A program made the translations under genes and the position numbers. The notes under the pieces were generated by a model. The model did not search any database, had not been told where the DNA came from, and saw only the letters and a list, made by a program, of their open reading frames with translations. 64,000 nt of DNA from Polaribacter tangerinus (GTDB taxonomy: Bacteria > Bacteroidota > Bacteroidia > Flavobacteriales > Flavobacteriaceae), in NCBI RefSeq assembly GCF_038024095.1, contig NZ_CP150668.1, forward strand, positions 1,364,001 to 1,428,000. The letters run 5' to 3'. Position 1 is the stretch's first letter. Each line of letters opens with the position of its first letter. Shown here piece by piece: positions 37,671 to 46,743 of the stretch.

Positions 37671-39545
37671 GTGAACTATTTATCAGTAGAAAATATCTCT
37701 AAGGCTTACGGAGATAGAGTATTGTTTGAAGACATTTCTTTTGGAATTAATAAAGACCAAAAAGTGGCTTTTGTTGCAAAAAATGGAAGTGGAAAAACTT
37801 CCATTTTAAATATTATTGCCAATTTAGATGTTCCAGACACTGGCCAAGTAGTTAGCAGAAAGGGTATTTCTATTGCTTATTTAGCTCAAAAAGACGACAT
37901 TAATCCAGCATTAACCATAGAAGAAACCATTTTTGCTACTGATAATAAAATACTTTCTATTGTAAACAAATACGAAAAAGCATTAAAAAATCTTGATGAT
38001 ACAGAAGCGTACCAAGCCGCTTTCGATTTAATGGATCAGCACAATGCATGGGATTTTGAAACACAATACAGGCAAATATTATCGAAATTGAAACTCGACG
38101 ATTTAAGCTTAAAAGTTGGAGCGCTTTCTGGCGGACAACGAAAGCGACTTTCTCTAGCCATTGTTCTTATTAATAAACCTGATTTATTAATTTTAGATGA
38201 GCCAACAAATCATTTAGATTTAGAAATGATAGAATGGCTTGAAGCATTTTTTGCCAAAGAAAAAATTACTCTTTTTATGGTTACTCACGACCGCTATTTT
38301 TTAGAACGTGTATGTAATGAAATCTTAGAGTTAGACGAAGGAAAAATATATAAATACAAAGGAAACTATTCTTACTATCTTCAAAATAAAGAGGAAAGGC
38401 TCGCTTTAGAAGCTACCAATTTAGGAAAAGCAAAAAGCTTGTTTAAAAAAGAACTCGATTGGATGCGAAGACAGCCAAAAGCAAGAACTACAAAATCTAA
38501 GTCTAGAACAGACGATTTTTACAAAATAAAAGAGCAAGCGCACCAACGAAGAAAAGACCATCAAATTCAGTTAGAAATAAATATGGAACGTTTAGGAAGT
38601 AAAATTCTTGAGCTACATAAAGTTACAAAATCATTTGGTGATAAAAAGATTTTAGAAAATTTCGATTATGTTTTTAAACGTGGTGAGCGTATTGGTATTA
38701 TTGGTAAAAACGGTACAGGAAAATCTTCCTTTTTAAATATTATAACAGAGAAATCTCCTTTAGATAGTGGAAAAGTTATCTTGGGTGAAACCGTAAAATT
38801 TGGCTATTACACACAAGCTGGTATTAACATTAAAGAAGGACAAAAAGTTATTGAAGTAATAAAAGAATTCGGAGAGTTTATACCACTTACAAAAGGTAGA
38901 AAAATTTCTGCATCACAATTATTAGAACGTTTTTTATTTGATAAAAAGAAGCAATATGATTTTGTTGAAAAACTTTCTGGAGGCGAGCAAAAAAGACTCT
39001 ATTTGTGTGCTGTTTTAATTCAGAATCCAAATTTTTTAATTTTAGATGAGCCTACAAATGATTTAGATGTAGTTACTCTAAACGTGCTAGAAAATTTCTT
39101 ATTAGATTACCCTGGCAATCTTTTGGTGGTTTCGCACGATAGGTATTTTATGGATAAAATTGTAGATGCTTTGTTTGTTTTTAGAGGTAATGGAGTGGTG
39201 GAAAATTTTCCTGGAAACTACTCAGACTTTAGAACATATGATAGCTCAAACGACAAAGAAGAAGAAATAGCAGAAAAATCTGCTTCAAAAAAAGTAGAAA
39301 AACCGTTAAAGAAAACGTCTAAAAAAACCCTATCTTTTGATGAAAAAAGAGAGTTTGGTGCTTTAGAAGTAGAGATTGAACGTTTACAAAAAAGAAAAGC
39401 AGCTATAGAAACCGACTTTTTAAATGTAGCTATTGCCCCAGAAGATATTCCAAAAAAATCGAAAGAACTACAAGAAATCAATACTCAACTAGAAGTTAAG
39501 GAAGAAAGATGGTTAACACTTTCTATGAAATTGGAAGACTCATAA
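37671..39545 (+). CDS. ABC-F family ATPase, Uup type
   Basis: A 624-residue protein with two ABC domains and no membrane part. Walker A motifs are AKNGSGKTS and GKNGTGKSS; signatures LSGGQRKRLSLA and LSGGEQKRLYLC; Walker B motifs LLILDEPTNHLDLE and LILDEPTNDLD. The interdomain linker (EERLALEATNLGKAKSLFKK) and the C-terminal coiled coil (about 540-620) mark the Uup branch, which acts on ribosomes or DNA. The start is a GTG at 37671. Confidence 0.92.
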   Translation: MNYLSVENISKAYGDRVLFEDISFGINKDQKVAFVAKNGSGKTSILNIIANLDVPDTGQVVSRKGISIAYLAQKDDINPALTIEETIFATDNKILSIVNKYEKALKNLDDTEAYQAAFDLMDQHNAWDFETQYRQILSKLKLDDLSLKVGALSGGQRKRLSLAIVLINKPDLLILDEPTNHLDLEMIEWLEAFFAKEKITLFMVTHDRYFLERVCNEILELDEGKIYKYKGNYSYYLQNKEERLALEATNLGKAKSLFKKELDWMRRQPKARTTKSKSRTDDFYKIKEQAHQRRKDHQIQLEINMERLGSKILELHKVTKSFGDKKILENFDYVFKRGERIGIIGKNGTGKSSFLNIITEKSPLDSGKVILGETVKFGYYTQAGINIKEGQKVIEVIKEFGEFIPLTKGRKISASQLLERFLFDKKKQYDFVEKLSGGEQKRLYLCAVLIQNPNFLILDEPTNDLDVVTLNVLENFLLDYPGNLLVVSHDRYFMDKIVDALFVFRGNGVVENFPGNYSDFRTYDSSNDKEEEIAEKSASKKVEKPLKKTSKKTLSFDEKREFGALEVEIERLQKRKAAIETDFLNVAIAPEDIPKKSKELQEINTQLEVKEERWLTLSMKLEDS

Positions 39546-39561
39546 TTGTATTGAAAATTTA

Positions 39562-39600
39562 AAAGTAAAAAAGGCATTCTATAACAGAATGCCTTTTTTT
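39562..39600. terminator. Bidirectional terminator between ABC-F and pyk
   Basis: A 12-bp perfect stem (AAAAGGCATTCT with AGAATGCCTTTT) and 5-nt loop, with T-tracts on both strands, between convergent genes. Confidence 0.9.
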
Positions 39601-39617
39601 ATATAATAAAATATGTG

Positions 39618-41045
39618 TTAATTTATCTGAGAAACACGTAATGTATTCACCATTCCTTTTGCCTCAACTGGCATAGAGGTTAAATTAATTATAAAGTCTC
39701 CTTGGTTTACAAAGCCTTTGTCTTTAGATATATTGTTAATTTCTACAACCGTATCATCGGTACTTAAATTTTTATCGTAATAAAAAGCTTTCACGCCCCA
39801 AAGTAAATTTAGTTTTCCTAAAATTCTTCTTTCAGAAGAAAAAGCCAATATTTTCGATTTTGGTCTCCATGCAGAAATTTGAAATGCTGTATAACCACTA
39901 TTTGTAAGGGTAGAAATTGCTGCGGCATCTATATTATTTGCCATTAATGCTGCATGATGACAAATTGCTTTGGTAATAAAACGGTTTGTTCTAATATGTG
40001 GTGCTTGATGTGGTACTTTAATTAAATCAGAATTTTCTACACTTACAATAATTTCCCTCATTTTTCGAATTACTCTTATTGGATGTTTTCCAACAGATGT
40101 TTCTCCAGAGAGCATTACTGCATCTGCACCATCCATAATAGAGTTCGCAACGTCGTTTACTTCTGCTCTTGTTGGTACAGAATTCTCTATCATTGTTTCC
40201 ATCATTTGAGTAGCAATAATAACGGGTATTCTAGCTTTTTTAGCTCTTTCTACCAACATTTTTTGAATTAGTGGTACTTCTTGCATTGGTATTTCTACAC
40301 CTAAATCTCCTCGAGCCACCATTAATCCATCGCAATAAGGTATTAAAGAATCTATATTGGCAACTGCCTCTGGTTTTTCTATTTTAGCAATCACTGGCAC
40401 TCTATAAGTAGAATGCTCATCTATTAAATCGCGCAACATTCGTAAATCTTCTGGCGTTCTAACAAAAGAAAGTGCCATCCAATCTACATCTAAACCTAAC
40501 GCAAAAATGGCATCTTCTTTATCTTTTTCAGTTAAAGCTGGTAAAGAAATTGCTGTGTTTGGTAAATTAACCCCTTTTTTAGATTTTAATGCACCACCAA
40601 CAATAGTTTTTACCACTACTTTTTTGTCTTTATCTGTAGATACAACCTCGAAAAGTAATTTCCCATCGTCTACTAATATTTGTTCTCCAACTTTAACATC
40701 TTTTGGAAAACGTTGATATGTCATGAACGCCTTTTCTTTGGTACCGATACATTTTTCTGTAGTAAAGGTAAAAAGGTCGCCATCTTCTAAAACCACATCA
40801 TCTTCCATAACTCCTACACGTAGTTTAGGACCTTGTAAATCTGCTAAAATGGCAACATTAAAACCATTTTCTTCATTTATTTCTCTTATTGTTTTTACTG
40901 TTTTTGTAACATTCTCGTAATCTGCATGCGAAAAATTAATTCGAAATACATTTACACCTTCTTTAGCAAGATTGGTTAAAATTTCTTTAGAGCCTGTGGC
41001 AGGACCTAATGTGGCTACTATTTTTGTTTTTTTGTATGGCTTCAT
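39618..41045 (-). CDS. pyk: Pyruvate kinase
   Basis: A 475-residue glycolytic enzyme (PEP + ADP to pyruvate + ATP). The motifs are RINFSHADYENV, the active-site signature VIAKIEKPEAVANID, MVARGDLGVEIP and ADAVMLSGETSVGKHP; the C-terminal allosteric domain is present. It begins 2 bp after the stop of the IPExxxVDY gene, so the two are co-transcribed. Confidence 0.98.
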   Translation of the reverse strand: MKPYKKTKIVATLGPATGSKEILTNLAKEGVNVFRINFSHADYENVTKTVKTIREINEENGFNVAILADLQGPKLRVGVMEDDVVLEDGDLFTFTTEKCIGTKEKAFMTYQRFPKDVKVGEQILVDDGKLLFEVVSTDKDKKVVVKTIVGGALKSKKGVNLPNTAISLPALTEKDKEDAIFALGLDVDWMALSFVRTPEDLRMLRDLIDEHSTYRVPVIAKIEKPEAVANIDSLIPYCDGLMVARGDLGVEIPMQEVPLIQKMLVERAKKARIPVIIATQMMETMIENSVPTRAEVNDVANSIMDGADAVMLSGETSVGKHPIRVIRKMREIIVSVENSDLIKVPHQAPHIRTNRFITKAICHHAALMANNIDAAAISTLTNSGYTAFQISAWRPKSKILAFSSERRILGKLNLLWGVKAFYYDKNLSTDDTVVEINNISKDKGFVNQGDFIINLTSMPVEAKGMVNTLRVSQIN

Positions 41046-41047
41046 TC

Positions 41048-41518
41048 TTAAAATATTAAAAAGTCTTTAGACTTTAGTGTGTTTTTATCTATTGAATAAG
41101 AAGTGACTACTTGCTCAATATTATTAATTTTTTGTACTGTATTTTCTACAAAATTAAAAACTCCTTCGCCAGAAATTTTTAAAAAAAAATCTACTTTTTT
41201 TTTCTCTGGAATTAAGTAAGTCTTCGTTTCGGTAGAAAGTAGTAACTCGTTAGATGCTAATTGATTTTCTCTTTTAAAGCTATTTTCAATCAAAAACCAC
41301 TCGAAGCTATATTCTTCACTAGAGAAATTGTAGAGAGAAAACGATGCATTAATACGTTCGATTTCAAATTCTAAATCTTTGATTGATTTAGAAAAGCGAG
41401 TGTTTAAATTTTTGTTAAGCAAATATGCCAGTTTATAATCTTCTAATGCTGTATGAATACCAATTAGTGCGTATTCTTCTTCGCCAAAATCGTCTAAACC
41501 TAAAGCATGAATTTGCAT
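41048..41518 (-). CDS. IPExxxVDY family protein
   Basis: A 156-residue soluble protein containing the family signature YLIPEKKKVDFFLKI. It belongs to a Bacteroidetes-restricted family of unknown function that normally sits directly upstream of pyk, as seen here. Downstream of rnc with a 91-bp gap. Confidence 0.88.
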   Translation of the reverse strand: MQIHALGLDDFGEEEYALIGIHTALEDYKLAYLLNKNLNTRFSKSIKDLEFEIERINASFSLYNFSSEEYSFEWFLIENSFKRENQLASNELLLSTETKTYLIPEKKKVDFFLKISGEGVFNFVENTVQKINNIEQVVTSYSIDKNTLKSKDFLIF

Positions 41519-41609
41519 AAATTGTAAATTAACTTTTAGTGATTTTAATCTTGCTAAATTACTAATTGTTTGCGAGATTATATTTTATTTTCACGAAAAC
41601 GTTATCGCT

Positions 41610-42347
41610 TTAATCTAACGATATTTCATTCTGAAATGCAAAATATACTCTTTTGGCAGCCATTTCTTCTGCTTTTTTCTTAGAAGTTGCTCTCCCTTTG
41701 GCTATTTGATTACCATCTATACTTATCTTAACGCTAAAATGTTTTATTTGCTCGTTACCAGAATCTTCATAAGTATCAAAAGAATATTGTTTTTTTTGCT
41801 TCTGGCACCATTCTATTATCAATCCTTTATAGCTTGTAATTTTACCTTCTAACTTTTGTATATCTACGTAAGGTACAATTACATTTTTATGAATAAACTT
41901 CTGACAAAAGTTATACCCTTTATCTAAGTATATTGCGCCAATTAAAGCTTCAAAAATGTTTCCATGAATATTGTCTCCCACATTTGCTTGGTCTATATTA
42001 CTTTTTACAAACTGAATAAGATTTAAGTCTTTTCCGAGTTCGTTTAGATGGTCTCTACTCACAATTTTAGAACGCATTTGTGTGAGATAACCTTCTGTGC
42101 CTTTGGGCACTTTTTTATATAAATAAGCGGCAATTACAGAACCCAGAATAGAATCTCCTAAAAACTCTAAACGTTCGTAATTTACAGGATTACCTTTGCT
42201 ATCTGTCATCTGCACAGAACGGTGTGTAAATGCTTTTTGATAATAGGTAATTTTTTTGGGAGAAAAGTTTAGTAATTTTTTTAATTCGCCATAAAATACG
42301 GATTCTTCAGGAGAATGCGATTTTACTATTTTGCGAATAAAGTTCAT
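41610..42347 (-). CDS. rnc: Ribonuclease III
   Basis: A 245-residue double-strand-specific RNase. The catalytic signature is NYERLEFLGDSILG with acidic partners in GNIFEALIGAIYLDKG; the dsRNA-binding domain occupies about 170-245 (IKHFSVKISIDGNQIAKGRATSKKKAEE, read in part). It processes rRNA. Three bp after fabF. Confidence 0.98.
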   Translation of the reverse strand: MNFIRKIVKSHSPEESVFYGELKKLLNFSPKKITYYQKAFTHRSVQMTDSKGNPVNYERLEFLGDSILGSVIAAYLYKKVPKGTEGYLTQMRSKIVSRDHLNELGKDLNLIQFVKSNIDQANVGDNIHGNIFEALIGAIYLDKGYNFCQKFIHKNVIVPYVDIQKLEGKITSYKGLIIEWCQKQKKQYSFDTYEDSGNEQIKHFSVKISIDGNQIAKGRATSKKKAEEMAAKRVYFAFQNEISLD

Positions 42348-42350
42348 AGA

Positions 42351-43604
42351 CTACTCGTCTAATTTCTTAAAAGCAACACATGCATTGTGGCCACCAAAAC
42401 CGAAAGTATTACTCATGGCTACCTTAATATCTCTTTTTTGAGCTTTGTTTAAGGTTAAGTTTAACTCAGGGTTTATATTTTCATCTACATTTTGATGATT
42501 TATTGTTGGCGGAACAATACCATGTTTCATTGCCAAAATAGAGGCGATAGATTCTATAGCACCAGCTGCACCCAATAAATGACCGGTCATAGATTTTGTA
42601 GAATTAATGTTGATGTTTTTGGCATGATTTCCAAAAACAGCAGAAATAGCTTTTAATTCAGCTACATCACCTAAAGGAGTAGAAGTACCATGGGTATTAA
42701 TATGGTCTACTTCTTCGGGTTTAATTCCTGCATTTTCTAGGCAGTTTTTCATTACAGCAACCACACCAACTCCTTCAGGATGTGGCGCAGTAATATGGTA
42801 GGCATCCGAAGACATTCCACCACCAATTACCTCTGCATAAATTTTTGCACCTCTGGCTTTTGCATGCTCGTAACTTTCTAGAACAATAGCTCCTGCACCT
42901 TCGCCTAATACAAAACCATCACGTTCTGCATCAAAAGGTCTAGAGGCTGTTTTAGGATCATCGTTTCTAGATGATAATGCGTGCATAGAACTAAAACCAC
43001 CCATACCTGCAATTGTAACAGCCGCTTCAGAACCACCAGTAACAATAACATCACAAGTGCCTAAACGAATATAATTCATGGCATCTATCATTGCATTTGC
43101 AGAAGAAGCACAGGCAGAAACAGTTGTATAATTTGGGCCCATAAATCCGTTTTTAATAGAAATATGACCTGGAGCAATATCGGCAATCATTTTTGGGATA
43201 AAGAAAGGATTAAATCTTGGAGTTCCGTCTCCTTCTGCAAAGTTTAAAACTTCGTTTTGAAAGGTTTCTAAACCACCAATACCTGCTCCCCAAATTACGC
43301 CCACACGTAATTTGTTGATTTTTTCTAAATCTAAATTCGCATCTGCGATTGCTTCATCAGAAGCCACCATTGCATATTGCGTAAAGCGATCCATTCTTCG
43401 AGCTTCTTTTCTGTCTATAAAATCTGTGACATTAAAGTTTTTTAGCTCACAAGCAAAACGAGTTTTGAACTTGGCAGCATCATAATATGTAACAGGTGCT
43501 GCTCCGCTAACTCCGTTAACTAAAGCGTTCCAATATTCTTCTATATTATTACCAATTGGCGTTAATGCGCCAAGTCCAGTGACTACAACTCGTTTTAATT
43601 GCAT
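42351..43604 (-). CDS. fabF: 3-oxoacyl-ACP synthase II
   Basis: A 417-residue condensing enzyme of fatty-acid elongation. The Cys-His-His triad is in TTVSACASSANAM, NTHGTSTPLGD and KSMTGHLLGAAGA, and the C-terminal glycine loop is FGFGGHNACV. Downstream of acpP by 7 bp, the standard acpP-fabF-rnc cluster. Confidence 0.98.
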   Translation of the reverse strand: MQLKRVVVTGLGALTPIGNNIEEYWNALVNGVSGAAPVTYYDAAKFKTRFACELKNFNVTDFIDRKEARRMDRFTQYAMVASDEAIADANLDLEKINKLRVGVIWGAGIGGLETFQNEVLNFAEGDGTPRFNPFFIPKMIADIAPGHISIKNGFMGPNYTTVSACASSANAMIDAMNYIRLGTCDVIVTGGSEAAVTIAGMGGFSSMHALSSRNDDPKTASRPFDAERDGFVLGEGAGAIVLESYEHAKARGAKIYAEVIGGGMSSDAYHITAPHPEGVGVVAVMKNCLENAGIKPEEVDHINTHGTSTPLGDVAELKAISAVFGNHAKNININSTKSMTGHLLGAAGAIESIASILAMKHGIVPPTINHQNVDENINPELNLTLNKAQKRDIKVAMSNTFGFGGHNACVAFKKLDE

Positions 43605-43611
43605 ATAAATG

Positions 43612-43848
43612 TTACTTTTTTGCTTCTTCTATATAGCTAACTGCTTGACCTACAGTACCAATGTTTTCTGCTTGATCATCTGGAATTTGAATATCAAATT
43701 CTTTCTCGAATTCCATAATTAACTCAACAGTATCTAAAGAATCTGCTCCTAAATCGTTTGTGAAGCTCGCTTCTGTTGTTACCTCGTTATCGTCAACGCC
43801 TAATTTGTCTACGATAATCGCTTTTACTCTTGATGCAATGTCTGACAT
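43612..43848 (-). CDS. acpP: Acyl carrier protein
   Basis: A 78-residue acidic ACP with the phosphopantetheine attachment Ser37 in [17 protein letters not shown]. First gene of the acpP-fabF-rnc cluster; -7 box at 43879-43886. Confidence 0.99.
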   Translation of the reverse strand: MSDIASRVKAIIVDKLGVDDNEVTTEASFTNDLGADSLDTVELIMEFEKEFDIQIPDDQAENIGTVGQAVSYIEEAKK

Positions 43849-43878
43849 AATTTTTTAATTTTAAATTTTAAATCTGGG

Positions 43879-43886
43879 CAAAAATA
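43879..43886 (-). promoter_or_regulatory. -7 box for acpP-fabF-rnc
   Basis: TATTTTTG on the minus strand, 30 nt before the acpP ATG; the leader is almost pure A/T. Confidence 0.6.
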
Positions 43887-44018
43887 CAAATCTTATTAAT
43901 TATAACTAATTTTTGTCCAAAAAATGATGCTTAAAAGTAAAGAAAATAATTTAATCTTCACTTAATAGTATCGGTTTGTTAATAATTATTCTTTTTTTTG
44001 TAGCTTAGAAAGATAGAT

Positions 44019-44591
44019 ATGAAGCGTATTATTATTTTTGCATCTGGTTCTGGTTCGAATGCAGAGAACATTATTTCTTATTTTAATCACACTAAAACCG
44101 CTAAGGTTACTAATGTGCTGTGTAACAATGAGCATGCCAAAGTTTTTGAACGTTGTAAAAAACTAAACACCAAGTGTATTCATTTTACAAAAAACGATTT
44201 TTTTACAACAGACAACATTTTAAACCTACTTAAAGAAGAGGCAGATTTTATTGTATTAGCTGGTTTCTTATGGAAAATTCCAGAAAAAATAGTAACGGCT
44301 TTTCCTAACAAAATTATAAATATTCATCCGGCATTATTGCCAAAATATGGCGGAAAAGGAATGTATGGAATGCATGTACACAAAGCAGTAAAAGCAAATA
44401 ATGAAACCGAAACGGGCATTACCATTCATTATGTAAATGAAAATTATGATGAAGGCGCCATTATTTTTCAGAAAGAAACCGCTTTAACAAACCAAGACAC
44501 TCCTACAACTATAGCAGCAAAAATTCATCTTTTAGAGCAGCGTTATTTTCCGAAAGTATTAGAAGAAGTAATTGTAAGTATTAATGAGTAA
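44019..44591 (+). CDS. purN: Phosphoribosylglycinamide formyltransferase
   Basis: A 190-residue GART of purine synthesis, transferring formyl from 10-formyl-THF to GAR. The motifs are FASGSGSNAENI at the N-terminus, the catalytic NIHPALLPKYGGKGMYG with downstream His (MHVHKAV) and VNENYDEGAIIFQ. It overlaps the RNase H gene by 8 nt. Confidence 0.97.
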   Translation: MKRIIIFASGSGSNAENIISYFNHTKTAKVTNVLCNNEHAKVFERCKKLNTKCIHFTKNDFFTTDNILNLLKEEADFIVLAGFLWKIPEKIVTAFPNKIINIHPALLPKYGGKGMYGMHVHKAVKANNETETGITIHYVNENYDEGAIIFQKETALTNQDTPTTIAAKIHLLEQRYFPKVLEEVIVSINE

Positions 44592-45219
44592 AAAAAAGTT
44601 TTACGTAGTTTGGAACGGACGAAAAAAAGGTGTTTTTACTTCTTGGAATGTTTGTAAAAAACAAATAGAAGGTTTTGAAAATGCCCAATACAAAAGTTTT
44701 TCGAATTTAGAAGAAGCCGAAGTTGCTTTCTCTAAAAAATACGAGGAATATAAGGGTAAAAATACCACAAAACCTGTGCTTTCAGCAAAAGAAAAAGCGT
44801 CTTTTGGCACCCCTATTTTAGAGAGCATTGCTGTAGATGCTGCTTGTTCAGGAAACCCTGGTGCAATGGAATATAGAGGTGTTTTTACACACAACAAAAA
44901 AGAAATTTTTAAAAAAGGACCTTTTAAAAACGGCACCAATAATATTGGAGAATTTTTAGCTTTAGTACATGGAATTGCACTTTTAAAGGGTAAAAATAAA
45001 GAAGACATTCCTATTTATTCAGATTCTAAAATTGCCATGAGTTGGATAAAGCAAAAACGTTGTAAAACAAATATTCATTTTAACGATACTAACAAAGATT
45101 TGCTAGAGTTAATTAAAAGAGCCGAAAATTGGCTAAAAGAAAATACGATTAAAAATCCGATTTTAAAATGGGAAACAAAAGCTTGGGGAGAAATTCCTGC
45201 TGATTTTGGTAGAAAATAA
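44584..45219 (+). CDS. Viroplasmin-domain ribonuclease H
   Basis: A 211-residue protein: an N-terminal viroplasmin-like RNA:DNA-hybrid-binding domain (KKKFYVVWNGRKKGVFTSW to about residue 50) and an RNase HI fold from about 75, with acidic residues in IAVDAACSGNPG, NIGEFLALVHGIAL and IYSDSKIAMSWIK. It removes RNA from RNA-DNA hybrids. Translationally coupled to purN, a pairing common in Flavobacteria. Confidence 0.92.
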   Translation: MSKKKFYVVWNGRKKGVFTSWNVCKKQIEGFENAQYKSFSNLEEAEVAFSKKYEEYKGKNTTKPVLSAKEKASFGTPILESIAVDAACSGNPGAMEYRGVFTHNKKEIFKKGPFKNGTNNIGEFLALVHGIALLKGKNKEDIPIYSDSKIAMSWIKQKRCKTNIHFNDTNKDLLELIKRAENWLKENTIKNPILKWETKAWGEIPADFGRK

Positions 45220-45391
45220 CGTGATGTATTCATTTACTATATCGGTTATTTTGTAACATAATAGCAAAATAGTTTTTTAAGTATATGAATGTAATTGTTT
45301 TACTTAATAATAATTGAACTCTTATTTTTAATTGATATGAAACCTCATATTATACCTACTAATATGGAATTTGAAATTTGTATTTTATAAT

Positions 45392-46159
45392 ATGTATTTT
45401 CCTTCTAAAAACTTACCAATAGCTAATTATTTAGATGCTACCTATTTAAAAACTCCTAGTCAAGCAAATATTAGTAGTGCCGATACAAAAAAGCAAATTA
45501 TCGCTTTGGCAGAAGAGGCAAACACTTACAATTATAAACTAGTAATGGTTAGGCCTTTGTATATTACGTTGCTAAAAAGAACACTAAAAAAATCGGTTCT
45601 TATTGGAACTGTTATTGATTTTCCTGAAGGAAAAGCTCCTGTTAACCAAAAACTAAAAGAAGCCAAAAAAGCAATTGATTTAGGTGCTAACGAACTAGAT
45701 TTTGTAGTAAACTACAGCGCTTTTAAAAACGGAAATATCGATTTAATAAAAGAAGAAGTGACTAAAGGCACTGCTATTTGTCTAAAGAATAACAAAGTTG
45801 TGAAATGGATAATTGAAGTAGCTGCTTTATCAAATGAAGAAATAATTGTAATTTCACGTTTAATAAAACAAATTGTGCTAGATAATTTCGGAGAAAAAAA
45901 CACCAAAAATGTGTTTGTGAAATCTTCTACCGGCTTTTACAAAACAAAAACAAATAAACCTAATGGTGCTACTATAGAAAATATGCGTCTAATTGTAGAA
46001 AATGCAAAACCGTTAAAAATAAAAGCAGCAGGTGGTATTAAAAATTACGAAACAGCACAAAAATTTATTTCTTTTGGGGTAGATAGAATTGGTACTTCTT
46101 CTGCAAAAGAAATAGTAACAAAAAAAGAAAATAAAAACCTAAATAACCTAGAATATTAA
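45392..46159 (+). CDS. deoC: Deoxyribose-phosphate aldolase
   Basis: A 255-residue TIM-barrel aldolase cleaving deoxyribose 5-phosphate to acetaldehyde and glyceraldehyde 3-phosphate. The motifs are NYLDATYLKTP, ANELDFVVNYSAF, the Schiff-base Lys in FVKSSTGFY and IKAAGGIKNYETA. The ATG at 45392 is preferred over the upstream TTG at 45371. Followed 2 bp later by an acyltransferase gene, an unusual partner. Confidence 0.94.
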   Translation: MYFPSKNLPIANYLDATYLKTPSQANISSADTKKQIIALAEEANTYNYKLVMVRPLYITLLKRTLKKSVLIGTVIDFPEGKAPVNQKLKEAKKAIDLGANELDFVVNYSAFKNGNIDLIKEEVTKGTAICLKNNKVVKWIIEVAALSNEEIIVISRLIKQIVLDNFGEKNTKNVFVKSSTGFYKTKTNKPNGATIENMRLIVENAKPLKIKAAGGIKNYETAQKFISFGVDRIGTSSAKEIVTKKENKNLNNLEY

Positions 46160-46161
46160 TT

Positions 46162-46743
46162 TTGAAAAATTACTTTGCACACCAAACAGCAGTTATAGAC
46201 GAAGGCTGCCAAATAGGAAAAGGAACAAAAATATGGCATTTTAGCCATGTTATGACAGAGGCAATTATTAGCGAAAACTGTAATATTGGGCAAAATGTTG
46301 TGGTATCTCCTAAAGTATTTTTAGGTAAAAATGTAAAGGTGCAAAATAACGTATCTATATACACCGGCGTAATTTGCCAAGAAGATGTTTTTTTAGGACC
46401 CTCTATGGTTTTTACCAATATTACAAACCCTAGAAGTGCTATTATTAGACAAGATAAATATATAGAAACCCTGGTAGAAAAAGGGGCAAGTATTGGTGCA
46501 AATGCTACTATTATTTGTGGTAATACTATAGGTAAGTATGCCCTTGTTGGTGCTGGAGCAGTAGTTACAAAAAATGTTGCACCATACGCATTAGTTGTAG
46601 GCAATCCGTCGAAACAAATTGGCTGGGTTAGCGAGTACGGACATCGCCTAAATTTTGATAATAATGGTCTGGCAACTTGTAAAGAAAGCAACGAAACCTA
46701 TCAATTAAAAAATAATATTGTTATAAAATTACACAATGACTAA
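46162..46743 (+). CDS. Hexapeptide-repeat acyltransferase (WbpD/WlbB-like)
   Basis: A 193-residue left-handed beta-helix protein with repeating I/V-G-x units (CQIGKGTKIWHFSHVM, NIGQNVVVSPKVFLGKNVKV, GASIGANATIICGNTIGKYALVGAG, split in reading) and the tail VVGNPSKQIGWVSEYGHRL. This matches N-acetyltransferases that act on UDP-amino sugars for surface glycans. The start is TTG at 46162. It overlaps remB by 8 nt. Confidence 0.88.
   Translation: MKNYFAHQTAVIDEGCQIGKGTKIWHFSHVMTEAIISENCNIGQNVVVSPKVFLGKNVKVQNNVSIYTGVICQEDVFLGPSMVFTNITNPRSAIIRQDKYIETLVEKGASIGANATIICGNTIGKYALVGAGAVVTKNVAPYALVVGNPSKQIGWVSEYGHRLNFDNNGLATCKESNETYQLKNNIVIKLHND

Noticed and set aside
46170..46691. A 173-residue minus-strand ORF.
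   Set aside because: Antisense shadow of the hexapeptide acyltransferase gene.
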